From positions 248,001-312,000 of the forward strand of contig NZ_CAJVCE010000005.1 of the NCBI RefSeq assembly GCF_910594985.1: a stretch of 64,000 nt of DNA, written 5' to 3'. The translations under genes and the position numbers were made by a program. Under the pieces are notes generated by a model. It made no database searches, was not told the origin of the DNA, and saw nothing but the letters and a program-made list of their open reading frames with translations. Numbering within the stretch: the stretch's first letter is position 1; each line of letters begins with the position of its first letter. This document shows, in pieces, positions 16,398 through 25,254 of this stretch. This DNA is from Paenibacillus allorhizosphaerae. Its GTDB lineage: Bacteria > Bacillota > Bacilli > Paenibacillales > NBRC-103111.

Positions 16398-18305
16398 CTA
16401 TACCTGGCGAAAGCGGATCGTATGCCGGCCCTCCGGCTGAACCGATTTCGGCTGCAGGACGATCCGGTACAAGCGTTCGCCCCACGAATTGCGGAGCTTC
16501 TTATCTTCGAGCGGGATCGTTTCGATCGCGGGCGCAAACGCCGCTGCATCGTATTCCATTTGCAGCGTCGGCCCTTCGCTGCGCCGCAGCATGATCCGGC
16601 TGCCGCCGGTATCGACCTGAGGCTCGCAGCAGGTCATAAAGTTCAGCGCAAACCGGCCATTCGCCCGGTCTGCAAACGCGTACCGTTCCTCTAGCTCGAC
16701 AACGGCTTGCGGCGAGCGAACCAGACGGCAGCTGCGGGTCCATGACACGATGCCCGCTTCCGGCGGATACGCGCCGGCAATATTCAGCGTGAGCTGCGTT
16801 CCGTCATCGCCCGGTTCATACCGTGCTTCCGAGGCGCGAAACTCGCTGCCGTCCCGCTGCATATGGCCGTTAATCGTCGGCAGGCTGTGATAACCGGACT
16901 GCATCGTCCAAATCTCGTAGCGCTGCGCGCTGAACGTCTTGGCGCTGTATTCCTCCACCCCGACGTCGATCAGCACCGGCATGCCGTCCGCATAAACGAC
17001 GAAATGGCCTATGTCGTTATGGTTATGGCTCTCCAGGTTATGGCCGCCCTTCATGGCGGCGTACAGCCCCCGGTCCGACGCCTCGGTCTCGCGCGCCGCC
17101 ATGACCTGGATGCCGTCCATGTACATGTCGCGCCGAAACGTCAGCGGCTTCGAATCGTCGTCGATCCGGCGGTAATCGAACAGCGCGGGCAGGACGCGCA
17201 GGAAGGAAAGGAACTTCATGTTCTTCCAGCCTTCGCTGCCGAGCATGCGGTGCACGGACGTGCCGAGCGCCATCATATTATCGTCGCCGATCCGCTCGCC
17301 GTAGCGGTACACGACATCCTCCTCGACCGTAATCCGGTGCGGCCCGTCGGCAAAGTTGAGAAAATACCGTTCTTGAATATGTACTTTGTAAATGTAGCGT
17401 CCGATGTTTTGAACGAGCGGCTCCGCGTAGACGTTGAACTTCCCGCTTGTGGCCGCATACAGCAGCTCCAGGCAGTCGAACAGCGAGCCGCCCGCTTTGT
17501 TCCAATAGCCCGGTCCTTCGTCGCAGCCGCCGTCGGCCGGGTGCATGGACAGAAACCGGTCGAGGCTGCGCAGCGCTTTCCGAACGGCCTGCACTCTTCG
17601 CTCGATATCCTCTTCCGCGAGCAGGAAGGCGCTCAAGCAGTTGGAAGTGCACCACGGCGTCCAGTTGTTCAGCCGTTTATCCCGCTCCCGGAAACCCATC
17701 CACCAGCAATCGTCCCGATGCAAGTAAGGGTCGAGTATGCGGCGGCGCAGCTCGCTGCGAATACGCTCGCAGATGAGCGGGTTGACCCGATCCAGCACCG
17801 GCCGGAGCAAATAAGCGAGCCAAGCGAATAAATTGCCGGTTTCGGCAGCAAAGAGGTCGATTCCCGGTTGGCTGAGGACGTCCGGCAAATCGGGATGCCG
17901 CTCTTGAAACATACGGTTGTGCGCGGAGATGACCCAGCTCGATTCCTCGCTGATCAGCCATATGCCGTTAATCAGATCTTTCACGAAACGACCTTTGTTC
18001 TCCACACACTCGGCCAAGGCCAGACTGGTCACGGCCCGCCTGCGCAAATGGTAAGCGCCGTCGTATCTTGTTCGGTTGCCGTTTTGCAAAAACTCCATGA
18101 ACATCGAAGCGGTTAACGCCGGCCATGCATAATCGATATATTTCTCGCCCTCCGCTACGACCGACTGCCGCAGCTCGGCGGGCAGTCCTTCCCACTCGCT
18201 TCGCCGGCTAGCATCCGGATAAGGACGGTACTCGGTCCAGGACAATACTTGATCCGATAGCTGCTCCTTAGAAAACCATTCGCTTAGACTTCTCATCGTT
18301 GTCAT
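16398..18305 (-). CDS. Heparinase II/III-family protein, short-type paralog (cytoplasmic)
   Basis: 635 residues. An alpha/alpha-toroid N-terminal part (PDGGCDEGPGYW-like segment HPADGGCDEGPGYWNKAGG) is followed by the heparinase II/III beta domain containing the His-rich motif HNLESHNHNDIGHF and LIDVGVEEYSAKTFSAQRY. No signal peptide is visible, so it should act on imported oligosaccharides by beta-elimination or simply bind them. Its ATG overlaps the TGA of the upstream paralog (ATGA), showing translational coupling. It is a close paralog of the protein at 30944-32824 (shared NGNRTRYD/NGNRSRYE and GYHSLPTINGH/AYHGLPTVRGV). Confidence 0.87.
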   Translation of the reverse strand: MTTMRSLSEWFSKEQLSDQVLSWTEYRPYPDASRRSEWEGLPAELRQSVVAEGEKYIDYAWPALTASMFMEFLQNGNRTRYDGAYHLRRRAVTSLALAECVENKGRFVKDLINGIWLISEESSWVISAHNRMFQERHPDLPDVLSQPGIDLFAAETGNLFAWLAYLLRPVLDRVNPLICERIRSELRRRILDPYLHRDDCWWMGFRERDKRLNNWTPWCTSNCLSAFLLAEEDIERRVQAVRKALRSLDRFLSMHPADGGCDEGPGYWNKAGGSLFDCLELLYAATSGKFNVYAEPLVQNIGRYIYKVHIQERYFLNFADGPHRITVEEDVVYRYGERIGDDNMMALGTSVHRMLGSEGWKNMKFLSFLRVLPALFDYRRIDDDSKPLTFRRDMYMDGIQVMAARETEASDRGLYAAMKGGHNLESHNHNDIGHFVVYADGMPVLIDVGVEEYSAKTFSAQRYEIWTMQSGYHSLPTINGHMQRDGSEFRASEARYEPGDDGTQLTLNIAGAYPPEAGIVSWTRSCRLVRSPQAVVELEERYAFADRANGRFALNFMTCCEPQVDTGGSRIMLRRSEGPTLQMEYDAAAFAPAIETIPLEDKKLRNSWGERLYRIVLQPKSVQPEGRHTIRFRQV

Positions 18306-20563
18306 TTCCCCTCTTCACTAGCTTGCGCCCCGCTGCCCGGGATCAGGCGCACTTCTCCGGTTACGCCGGTCAAATGAAGCACGCCGCCTGCTTCCGTGAC
18401 CTTATGCCTCTCGCGCCGCCCATCCGTTTCCACAATCCACCCGCCGGCGGCCAGATCGGCAATGAGGCACTGGGTCGTTTCGTTATGGTAAACGCCATCG
18501 GCCAAGCCGAATACGGGCACCGTCAATGTCTCCTGCAGCCGTTCGCCGCTTTTGCTGAAAAGCACGACCCAGTCTTTGATCCTCGCGCCGACCAAGGCAT
18601 CGGTTTCCACCCTCTTCGTAACGAGCGCCGGCGGGCCGTCGACTTCCTTTACCTGCATCACGTTCAAAAAACAATCGTGCTCGGCCGGCTCGTGCGGACT
18701 CACTTCAATGCGCCATGCGCCCTGCTCCTTCGTGCTTGGAAAATCATTGACGAAGTTGGTGCCGAACACCCAATATTCTTTGCCCGGACCGCCAACGGCA
18801 ACGATTTCCCGATTGCCGGCTTCCGGCAGCAGCGTGTCGTTGACCAGTTGCCCGCTGTACCCGTCCTCGCTGCGCGAGATGACTGTCCGACCCGTTTCTT
18901 CCGTGATTTGCGGCTCCTCTACGCTGTGCAGCAGCCAATACTTGCGGAATTCGGCTTTGGTCGATACGACGCGGTCAAATACGATCATCGCCGCCGGATG
19001 CTCCGCTTCCTTGAAATTTAGGAACAGAAACGAACGCTGGAACTGCTTCATTTTATCCGAGTAAGCGGCTGTGATATCGCCTTTCAGGTAAGAGTAATTC
19101 GGCTGCACCGGGTCCGGGCCGAAAGCGTGAGCCAGCACCTCGCCCCGCTTGAAATCTTTGCCGAGCAGCTCTTCCAGGCTGAGCGGAGGCCGTCCCTCGT
19201 TCGGCCAGCGCTGCCCTCCGTCGTTCACATTGGGCCACACAAGTCCGCCGTCTTTGACGTGCGGATACCGGTTCAACTCGTCCGGATCGTACACCAGCAC
19301 CGTATTGTGCGCGATCGACCGTTTGAAGTAATACTTGTTGTGCGGCGAATGGTATTTGCCGGAAGACCCTTTATAAATGCCGGAATCGATCGCCAAATAC
19401 CCTTTGTAATACAGCTGGAATGCGCCGGCGTCCAAATGCTGATGGTTGTTGTACTGGTACTCGCCTACGCGCATCTCGGCAACGACGGTTCCTGAGCTTC
19501 GGTCCATCGCTTCATCCCAGCCCGTTCTGGCGATCATGATCCCCATCGGCGAGCCGAAAAAGCGTGTGAGCGGCAGCTCTTGCACCGGTCTCGGCGCGAT
19601 ATCGGCGTTGTAGAACAAAAAAGCGTGAAACACATACATGTCCGGGATCGTCTGAAATTCGCGAAACTGCTGATCGATAAAATACGGATTGCCATAATAA
19701 CTCCCCGCCATCAAATAAACGAGCGGGAACAGGCGGATATATTCGTGCTCGGCATAGAGCGGGTTGTCGCTGTCGCCGTCGCGCAGCAGCTTGCCGTCCG
19801 GCCTACGGGTGTAAATCCATTGATAGCCCACGTTCTCCTGCGAGGCGTCGAACGGATTTCCCGCCCCCATCCGGTCCATGATCCATGTGGCGTACAGCTC
19901 CGCCTGATACCGGTACGAGCCGTAATTATCCCCCTGGTGATGCCAACCCGAAGGATAAAAGAAATTGCGCGGAGGCACCATCTCAGCATAAAATCGTCCC
20001 GCTGCCAGGTTATAGATTTCCGGGTCTTCGTCATAAATCGCAATGCCGGTGCCGAGCAAATCGCGCATCAGCATCCATTCGCTCGTATGGCCGACGATCG
20101 AACCTTCTTTATTCGGGGGGTAACCGCATTCTAATAGAAGAGCGAGCCGTTTGAAGTGGCCGATCATAAACCGGCGTTCTTCATCGCTTATCAGCTCGCG
20201 GCACCAATCGTAGACGACGGCGGCAGCGAGCATCAGCCGGCCGATCGACCGGGAAATGTCCTGATAGCTCGAATTGAACGGTTTCGTAAGGCTGCGCATC
20301 GCAAGCTGCTTCGCGCGAAAGCCGGCTTCTTGGTCGCCGTCCAAGACATACATCAGCGCATTCGCTTCGATGAGATATACGTCGCCCGGACTTTCGCAGG
20401 AATAGGCATCGCAGATGTCGACTTGACTGAACCGGGTGAGCCGCTCCCATACTTGCTTCATTTCCGGCTTTGCTCTTTTTTCCCTTAGCGCAGGTACGTC
20501 TTCGCTTCGGATCAGCAGGCGCGGATGCTCCTGCGGAGGAATATGCGGCGGCTGCGGATACAT
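18302..20563 (-). CDS. Heparinase II/III-family protein, long-type paralog (cytoplasmic)
   Basis: 753 residues beginning MYPQPPHIPPQEHPRLLIR, with an alpha-helical toroid (residues about 30-330) and a beta-sandwich with the motif NNHQHLDAGAFQLYYKGYLA and KYYFKRSIAHNTVLVYDP. The NxHxxxD-type His cluster is the usual catalytic region of heparinase II/III relatives. No signal peptide. The ATG follows AAAAGGAGG. The protein at 26726-29128 in the same operon is a strong paralog over its whole length, for example in HNKYYFKR and GGLVWPNVNDGGQRWPNEGR. The gene overlaps the next lyase-like gene by 4 bases. Confidence 0.87.
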   Translation of the reverse strand: MYPQPPHIPPQEHPRLLIRSEDVPALREKRAKPEMKQVWERLTRFSQVDICDAYSCESPGDVYLIEANALMYVLDGDQEAGFRAKQLAMRSLTKPFNSSYQDISRSIGRLMLAAAVVYDWCRELISDEERRFMIGHFKRLALLLECGYPPNKEGSIVGHTSEWMLMRDLLGTGIAIYDEDPEIYNLAAGRFYAEMVPPRNFFYPSGWHHQGDNYGSYRYQAELYATWIMDRMGAGNPFDASQENVGYQWIYTRRPDGKLLRDGDSDNPLYAEHEYIRLFPLVYLMAGSYYGNPYFIDQQFREFQTIPDMYVFHAFLFYNADIAPRPVQELPLTRFFGSPMGIMIARTGWDEAMDRSSGTVVAEMRVGEYQYNNHQHLDAGAFQLYYKGYLAIDSGIYKGSSGKYHSPHNKYYFKRSIAHNTVLVYDPDELNRYPHVKDGGLVWPNVNDGGQRWPNEGRPPLSLEELLGKDFKRGEVLAHAFGPDPVQPNYSYLKGDITAAYSDKMKQFQRSFLFLNFKEAEHPAAMIVFDRVVSTKAEFRKYWLLHSVEEPQITEETGRTVISRSEDGYSGQLVNDTLLPEAGNREIVAVGGPGKEYWVFGTNFVNDFPSTKEQGAWRIEVSPHEPAEHDCFLNVMQVKEVDGPPALVTKRVETDALVGARIKDWVVLFSKSGERLQETLTVPVFGLADGVYHNETTQCLIADLAAGGWIVETDGRRERHKVTEAGGVLHLTGVTGEVRLIPGSGAQASEEGK

Positions 20564-20616
20564 GGCGCCGGCCTCCTTTTCGGATAAGGTAGATTGGTCT
20601 CATTGGGTTGTGTCGG

Positions 20617-21930
20617 TTATTTCGACTTTTTGACCTCCAGCATCGCTTTCTCCGCTTTATCCTGGACTTCGCGAAGCACGGTGTTGACATCCTTGTTGTT
20701 TTGCGCCATATCTTTCGCTCCGTCGCGGATCAGCTGCTTGAACGGCAGGTCGTAATCCGTCGGCTTCACAATCGGCGCCGGCTTCGTCTTGAACACGGCT
20801 TGCACGTTTTTGCCCTGGAAGCTTTTCAGCTCGGACGCATACGTTTTCTTGACGCTGTCGTTGTTCAAGGAAGTCATGCGGCCCGTCTTGTTCATCGCGA
20901 TTTGCGCTTCGTCGGATACGAGCGCCGCGATGACCTGGAATGCTTCTTCCTGATGCTTGCTCTTCGGCGAAAGCATCATCAGGTGCAGGTCCACCGGTTT
21001 GCCGATGCCGGGACGGTCCTCGAAGCTGGGATACGTCACCATATCCCAATTGACGGGATTGCCTTGGCTTGCCGTATCCTCGAGCGTGCCGACGACGCCG
21101 TCGCCCCAGACGGGGTACATCGCCAGAATCCGATCTTTGAAAAATCCGTTCGACGCGTACATGAACTTGTTTTTCTCGCCGATAAATCCGGGAATTTCGT
21201 AAATGGCTTTCAGCTTGGAAAAAGCCGTCTTGTAGCCCTGCGTATTGATGAGCGGCCTTTCCTCCTTCTCGTCGACATACGGCAGCGAATATTGCCTCGT
21301 CAAGTTTTCCGGGTAGTCCGGATCGACGCCGATATATTGGATGCCGTCTTCTTTGCGCGTCAGTTTTTTGGCCAGCTCGATCGTTTGATCCCAGGTCATG
21401 CCGTCCGTCGGAAACGGAACGCCGAATTTGTTGAAAATGTCCTTGTTGTACACCATCATGCCGTAGTTCATCGAGAAAGGAACCGCATATACTTCGCCTT
21501 TATCCCCGAACTGCTTGATGGCGGCCATGCCGGCGGGATCGAATTTGTCAAAGCTGAGGTTATGCTTCTTCGCCAGCCCGCTGAGGTCCATGCCGAGTCC
21601 CAGCTTGTTGAACATGCCGATATAGACGTTGCTTGTCAGAATTAGATCGGGCAGCTCGCCGGAGGCGATCACTTGCTCCGGCGTATTCTTGTCGCCGTTG
21701 CGCGATACGAGTTGCATCGAGATGTTCGGATATTTGTTTCGGATCGGCTCTACAAAAAACTTTTGGAACTCCGAATCCTGAATGCCGGCGCTGTAGCTGT
21801 ACACGATCAGTTTGACCGGTTCATGGCTCGCAGCCGTTCCGGGTCCTTCGCTTTTTTCATCTTTTGTACAGCCGGCCAAAGCAACCGCCAGACAAAGCGA
21901 ACACGATAGCGCTGCGCTTGTTTTTAACAT
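20617..21930 (-). CDS. ABC transporter sugar-binding lipoprotein (family 1), second copy
   Basis: 437 residues with a signal peptide ending LAGC (Cys21 lipidated) and family 1 solute-binding features: LIVYSYSAGIQDSEF, DLILTSNVYIGMFN, YAVPFSMNYGMMVYNKDIFNKFGVPFPTDGMTWDQ and MYPVWGDGVVG. The ATG is preceded by GGGAGGGG. It is the middle gene of the lyase operon, between the lipoprotein lyase and a cytoplasmic heparinase II/III protein. As with the other binding protein, no membrane components are encoded nearby. Two different binding proteins in one operon may recognise different product lengths or sulfation states; that is inference. Confidence 0.92.
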   Translation of the reverse strand: MLKTSAALSCSLCLAVALAGCTKDEKSEGPGTAASHEPVKLIVYSYSAGIQDSEFQKFFVEPIRNKYPNISMQLVSRNGDKNTPEQVIASGELPDLILTSNVYIGMFNKLGLGMDLSGLAKKHNLSFDKFDPAGMAAIKQFGDKGEVYAVPFSMNYGMMVYNKDIFNKFGVPFPTDGMTWDQTIELAKKLTRKEDGIQYIGVDPDYPENLTRQYSLPYVDEKEERPLINTQGYKTAFSKLKAIYEIPGFIGEKNKFMYASNGFFKDRILAMYPVWGDGVVGTLEDTASQGNPVNWDMVTYPSFEDRPGIGKPVDLHLMMLSPKSKHQEEAFQVIAALVSDEAQIAMNKTGRMTSLNNDSVKKTYASELKSFQGKNVQAVFKTKPAPIVKPTDYDLPFKQLIRDGAKDMAQNNKDVNTVLREVQDKAEKAMLEVKKSK

Positions 21931-22043
21931 CGTAACCCCTCCCGCAGTTTCAACATGTTTCGCGGGCCGATTTCATTGCATCCAAGAGACCCGCATCGCA
22001 CTAGGTACTAATACTGCCCGATTGCCGCCCGTCGTAGCGCTCG

Positions 22044-24074
22044 TCACTTCCAATCGGACAAAGGTACGTAGCCTTGGCCTGCGGCAGGTACGGCTTCGCC
22101 GCCCGCCAGCGGCACCAGCTCCACCGCCATGCGCACATCCGTTACGCCGTCCAGCTTGACCGCCAGCTTGCGGATGCCGGTATTCGCCGTTTGCCCCGCA
22201 GGATTCGGGGACTCCGGCAGCGGCTTCGCCTCCATTACCTGGAAAGATGCTTTGAGCGGAGAATCTTTCGGCAGCGTCAGCGTCACCCACAACCGCTTGC
22301 CGTTTTGCGTAAGCAGCGCCGACTTTCCGTCCTCCGCCACCTGAACGGTCGCTTTCGTGTGCATGAACCACCAGACCGTGGATGGCTTTTTCGACTGAAC
22401 CTCATCCTGAATGATCAGCCGTTTGCGGTCGGCGAGCATGACGCCCCGTTTTGCAGCCTCCGCATTTCGGGCGTAGGCGGGCTTCATGTCGGCAATCGCA
22501 AACGCCTTCTGCGGCGTCGATGCGTAATTTACGATCTTGTTCATGGAAGTCTGATCCTGCTCAAATTGCGCGTCGGGATTGATCACGAGCGTATTATGCC
22601 CTTCCGGCTTCAGCCGGTAATACGTGTAACGCTCTTTATCGTAGTTCGAGTATCCCTTCAGGTTGTAGTCGTCCTTGCCCACGTCGATCGCCCATTGCTC
22701 GCCGCCGGCCTGGAAGACGAAGGAGCCGATATCGGAATGCGAGTGGCTCGCAACGGAGGTGCCGGCCTTGAATCCGGCGAATACGCCCGCCGGGTCGTAC
22801 CACTTGCTTCGCAGCGTAACGAGCTCCGCTTCGCGATAATATACGTCCGTCGGAAGCGTCATGTCCGATTCGCGAAACTTCGGATCGTACCAGAGCAGGT
22901 CGTACACGCCACCCGCCTGCTTCGCATCTTCCATCATCGCCAGCCGCTGACCGGCCAGCTTTGGATCGTTAATCGCTTTGGCGAGCCAGAACAGCTCGGG
23001 AATTTTCATTTTGCCGCTGTCGTTGTCGGCAAAATTGTACGTCCCTTGCGGCCCGGTAATGTATACCGGGAAGTAGGCCGTCTTGGCCAAGGCCGGCGTT
23101 TGCACATGGCCGTAAGTCGTGCCGACCGCGGTCTGGAGCGCCGCCATGTAGCTGACGGTATACTCCATCATGTAACGCCAGTAGCCCGGCCCTTCGCTCC
23201 AGCCGCCGTCCGGCCCCCAATGGCTCAGGATGATGTTCTGCACGGACTTCATCGAACGGACGATGATGTCGCCCGCGAGCGCCCTAACCGCATCCTCATC
23301 GCCGATCGCGAGCGCACCGACGATGATGCCGCCGTTGCAAACGGCGCTCCAGTTATTGACCGGATCGGTCCGGACGCTCCACCATACTTTGTTGTTATGG
23401 GCATCAACCGCCTTCTGCAGCCCTTTTTCCACCATCGCCTTGCGTACGGTGTCTTTTTGCTCCTGCGTCAGTACTTCGTACAGCCAATCGTAGCCAATCC
23501 CCATCCCGGCGGTAATTTCGGCAGTATTGAGAAATTCTTTCTTGTCGTTCCAATCGGGAAACGAGGCCATCGCAAGCATTTCCTGAACGGCCCGCTTCGC
23601 GTATTTCTCTTCCCCGCTAAGCCGGTACATCATCGCGTTTTGCTCGATGATCGGCCTAGCGTCTCTGGCGGAAAGCATGCGCCGGCCGTCGGGTGTCTCG
23701 TACGCGCCGACCGGCTTCGTTAACGTTTTGTCCGCCGTCTTCCGCAGATCGCCGTACCATTTCTTCAACAGCGGATCGCTCTTTACGCCCTCCTTCAGCT
23801 TCGCAAACGTATCGGCCGTGGCGAAGAGACGCGGATGCTGCCGGTTCGGGTTATTTTTTTGCAGATCGGCGATGATGCTGTCCGCCGTTGGTGGCGGCCC
23901 GTTGTACGGCGCGAACGCCTGCAGCGGCAGCGGCGCCTGAAGCGCTGTCTGATCGGTCGCCCCCAGCTGCGTCCGGGGAGCAGGGTCGCCGCTGCCGGTA
24001 CAGGCCGGCAGCACGACGATACAGAGCAGCAGCATCCATACGAACGCCGAGCGTATTCGAGTATGTGACCGCAT
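22044..24074 (-). CDS. Heparinase II/III-family lyase, surface lipoprotein
   Basis: 676 residues. A signal peptide ending VLPAC (Cys25) marks it as a lipoprotein outside the membrane, unlike the other heparinase II/III relatives here. A toroid domain with WGPDGGWSEGPGYWRYMMEY and NWSAVCNGG is followed by a beta domain with the motif SVASHSHSDIGSF and WAIDVGKDDYNLKGY. The C-terminal part resembles the DUF4962/heparinase group. It probably makes the first or second cut of the polymer at the cell surface. Its ATG has AGGGGGAG upstream. It lies between the GH88 gene and a sugar-binding protein gene. Confidence 0.87.
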   Translation of the reverse strand: MRSHTRIRSAFVWMLLLCIVVLPACTGSGDPAPRTQLGATDQTALQAPLPLQAFAPYNGPPPTADSIIADLQKNNPNRQHPRLFATADTFAKLKEGVKSDPLLKKWYGDLRKTADKTLTKPVGAYETPDGRRMLSARDARPIIEQNAMMYRLSGEEKYAKRAVQEMLAMASFPDWNDKKEFLNTAEITAGMGIGYDWLYEVLTQEQKDTVRKAMVEKGLQKAVDAHNNKVWWSVRTDPVNNWSAVCNGGIIVGALAIGDEDAVRALAGDIIVRSMKSVQNIILSHWGPDGGWSEGPGYWRYMMEYTVSYMAALQTAVGTTYGHVQTPALAKTAYFPVYITGPQGTYNFADNDSGKMKIPELFWLAKAINDPKLAGQRLAMMEDAKQAGGVYDLLWYDPKFRESDMTLPTDVYYREAELVTLRSKWYDPAGVFAGFKAGTSVASHSHSDIGSFVFQAGGEQWAIDVGKDDYNLKGYSNYDKERYTYYRLKPEGHNTLVINPDAQFEQDQTSMNKIVNYASTPQKAFAIADMKPAYARNAEAAKRGVMLADRKRLIIQDEVQSKKPSTVWWFMHTKATVQVAEDGKSALLTQNGKRLWVTLTLPKDSPLKASFQVMEAKPLPESPNPAGQTANTGIRKLAVKLDGVTDVRMAVELVPLAGGEAVPAAGQGYVPLSDWK

Positions 24075-24101
24075 TAGGTTCTCCCCCTGTGAACGATGCG
24101 T

Positions 24102-25238
24102 TTACCAAAACATTTCGCTTTGACCGCGCAGCTTCGCGAGCGCTTCAACGAAGTAGTAATCGCCGTAGATCAAGCCGACATCGATATTTTTGCCCGCCGG
24201 ATAATGGCCGGTACCATGAAGCAAAATCGCTTCATCCTGCTGATCCCATACCGCATAATGATCGGCGAGCGATTTCAAGATCCGCTTCGCCGCCGACGCG
24301 TATAGCCGGCTCTGCTCCGCAGGCACCGACTCCGCGAGCAGCAGCAGACCGCTAGCGGCGATCGCCGCCGCCGAAGAATCTCTCGGCGCGCCTTCCTGCG
24401 TCGGCAGGCGGAAATCCCAGTAAGGGACATGGTCTTCCGGCAAATTTGCCAGAAAAAAATGCGCCGACCGTTTGCTGCCCTGCAAATAAGCGTCATCCTT
24501 TGTATAGTGGTAGCACAGCGCAAGACCGTACAGCGCCCAAGCCGTACCTCTCGCCCACGCGGATTCCGGCGCAAAGCCCTGACCGCCCAGTGTGCCGACG
24601 CGCTGCCCGGTTTCCGGATCGAACGCCGCGATGTGGCAGCACGATCCGTCCTCGCGAAGAAATTCGCGCAGCACCGTATTCGCGTGCTCCGCTGCTATAT
24701 GCTTGAACCGCGGGTCGCCGATTTCGGCGGACACCCAGAATAGCAGGCTCAAGTTCATCGTGCAGTCGATAATCGCCCAGCCGGCGTTGCCGCCGTCCGC
24801 TTTCCAGTTGCTGTTGTTCCATGCCCGGATATAGCCGCCTTTGAGATTAAACCGGCTGGCCAGCCAGGCGGCCACTTTCAAGGCGCGCAGCTTTGACTCG
24901 GCGCTGCCGGTCAGCTTGTAGTTCGCAACCGAGGAGAGAGACCACATAAAACCGACATCATGATGGAGCCTCGTATACTCGTCGATGCATACGTCCATTT
25001 TGGCTTCGCATTCTTCGGCAAGTCGTCTGAATGGTTCGTTGTTCGTTTCCCGGTAAGCGAGCCACAACAGTCCCGGCCAAAATCCCGAGGTCCACGCCTG
25101 CGGCTCCGTCCCGTCGTATTTCCCATCCTTCGATACATGAGGAAATCCGCTGCCGATCGTCCGGCTCATCTGCTCGATCTTTGCTACCGTTTTCTCCCAT
25201 GCTTCGTCAATCCACGTTTCGTATGTATCCGCCGTCAT
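24102..25238 (-). CDS. GH88 unsaturated glucuronyl hydrolase
   Basis: 378 residues. It should release the 4-deoxy-4,5-unsaturated uronate left at the non-reducing end by lyases. The two catalytic acids of Bacillus UGL (Asp88 and Asp149) correspond to Asp94 in LHHDVGFM and Asp158 in AIIDCTMNLSLLFW. Other family hallmarks are WTSGFWPGLLWLAY, ARGTAWALYGLALC, YWDFRLP and DSSAAAIAASGLL. No signal peptide, so cytoplasmic. The ATG has GGAGGAG upstream. Known members act on unsaturated chondroitin, heparin, hyaluronan or gellan oligosaccharides, some only when unsulfated, which fits the neighbouring sulfatases. Confidence 0.95.
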   Translation of the reverse strand: MTADTYETWIDEAWEKTVAKIEQMSRTIGSGFPHVSKDGKYDGTEPQAWTSGFWPGLLWLAYRETNNEPFRRLAEECEAKMDVCIDEYTRLHHDVGFMWSLSSVANYKLTGSAESKLRALKVAAWLASRFNLKGGYIRAWNNSNWKADGGNAGWAIIDCTMNLSLLFWVSAEIGDPRFKHIAAEHANTVLREFLREDGSCCHIAAFDPETGQRVGTLGGQGFAPESAWARGTAWALYGLALCYHYTKDDAYLQGSKRSAHFFLANLPEDHVPYWDFRLPTQEGAPRDSSAAAIAASGLLLLAESVPAEQSRLYASAAKRILKSLADHYAVWDQQDEAILLHGTGHYPAGKNIDVGLIYGDYYFVEALAKLRGQSEMFW

Positions 25239-25254
25239 TCGTATTCTCCTCCGG

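Noticed and set aside
16863..17831. 322-codon open frame on the plus strand
   Set aside because: Antisense to the heparinase II/III gene with the SHNHND motif; no independent evidence.
22074..23723. 549-codon open frame on the plus strand
   Set aside because: Antisense to the lipoprotein lyase gene, without recognisable motif or matching ribosome site.
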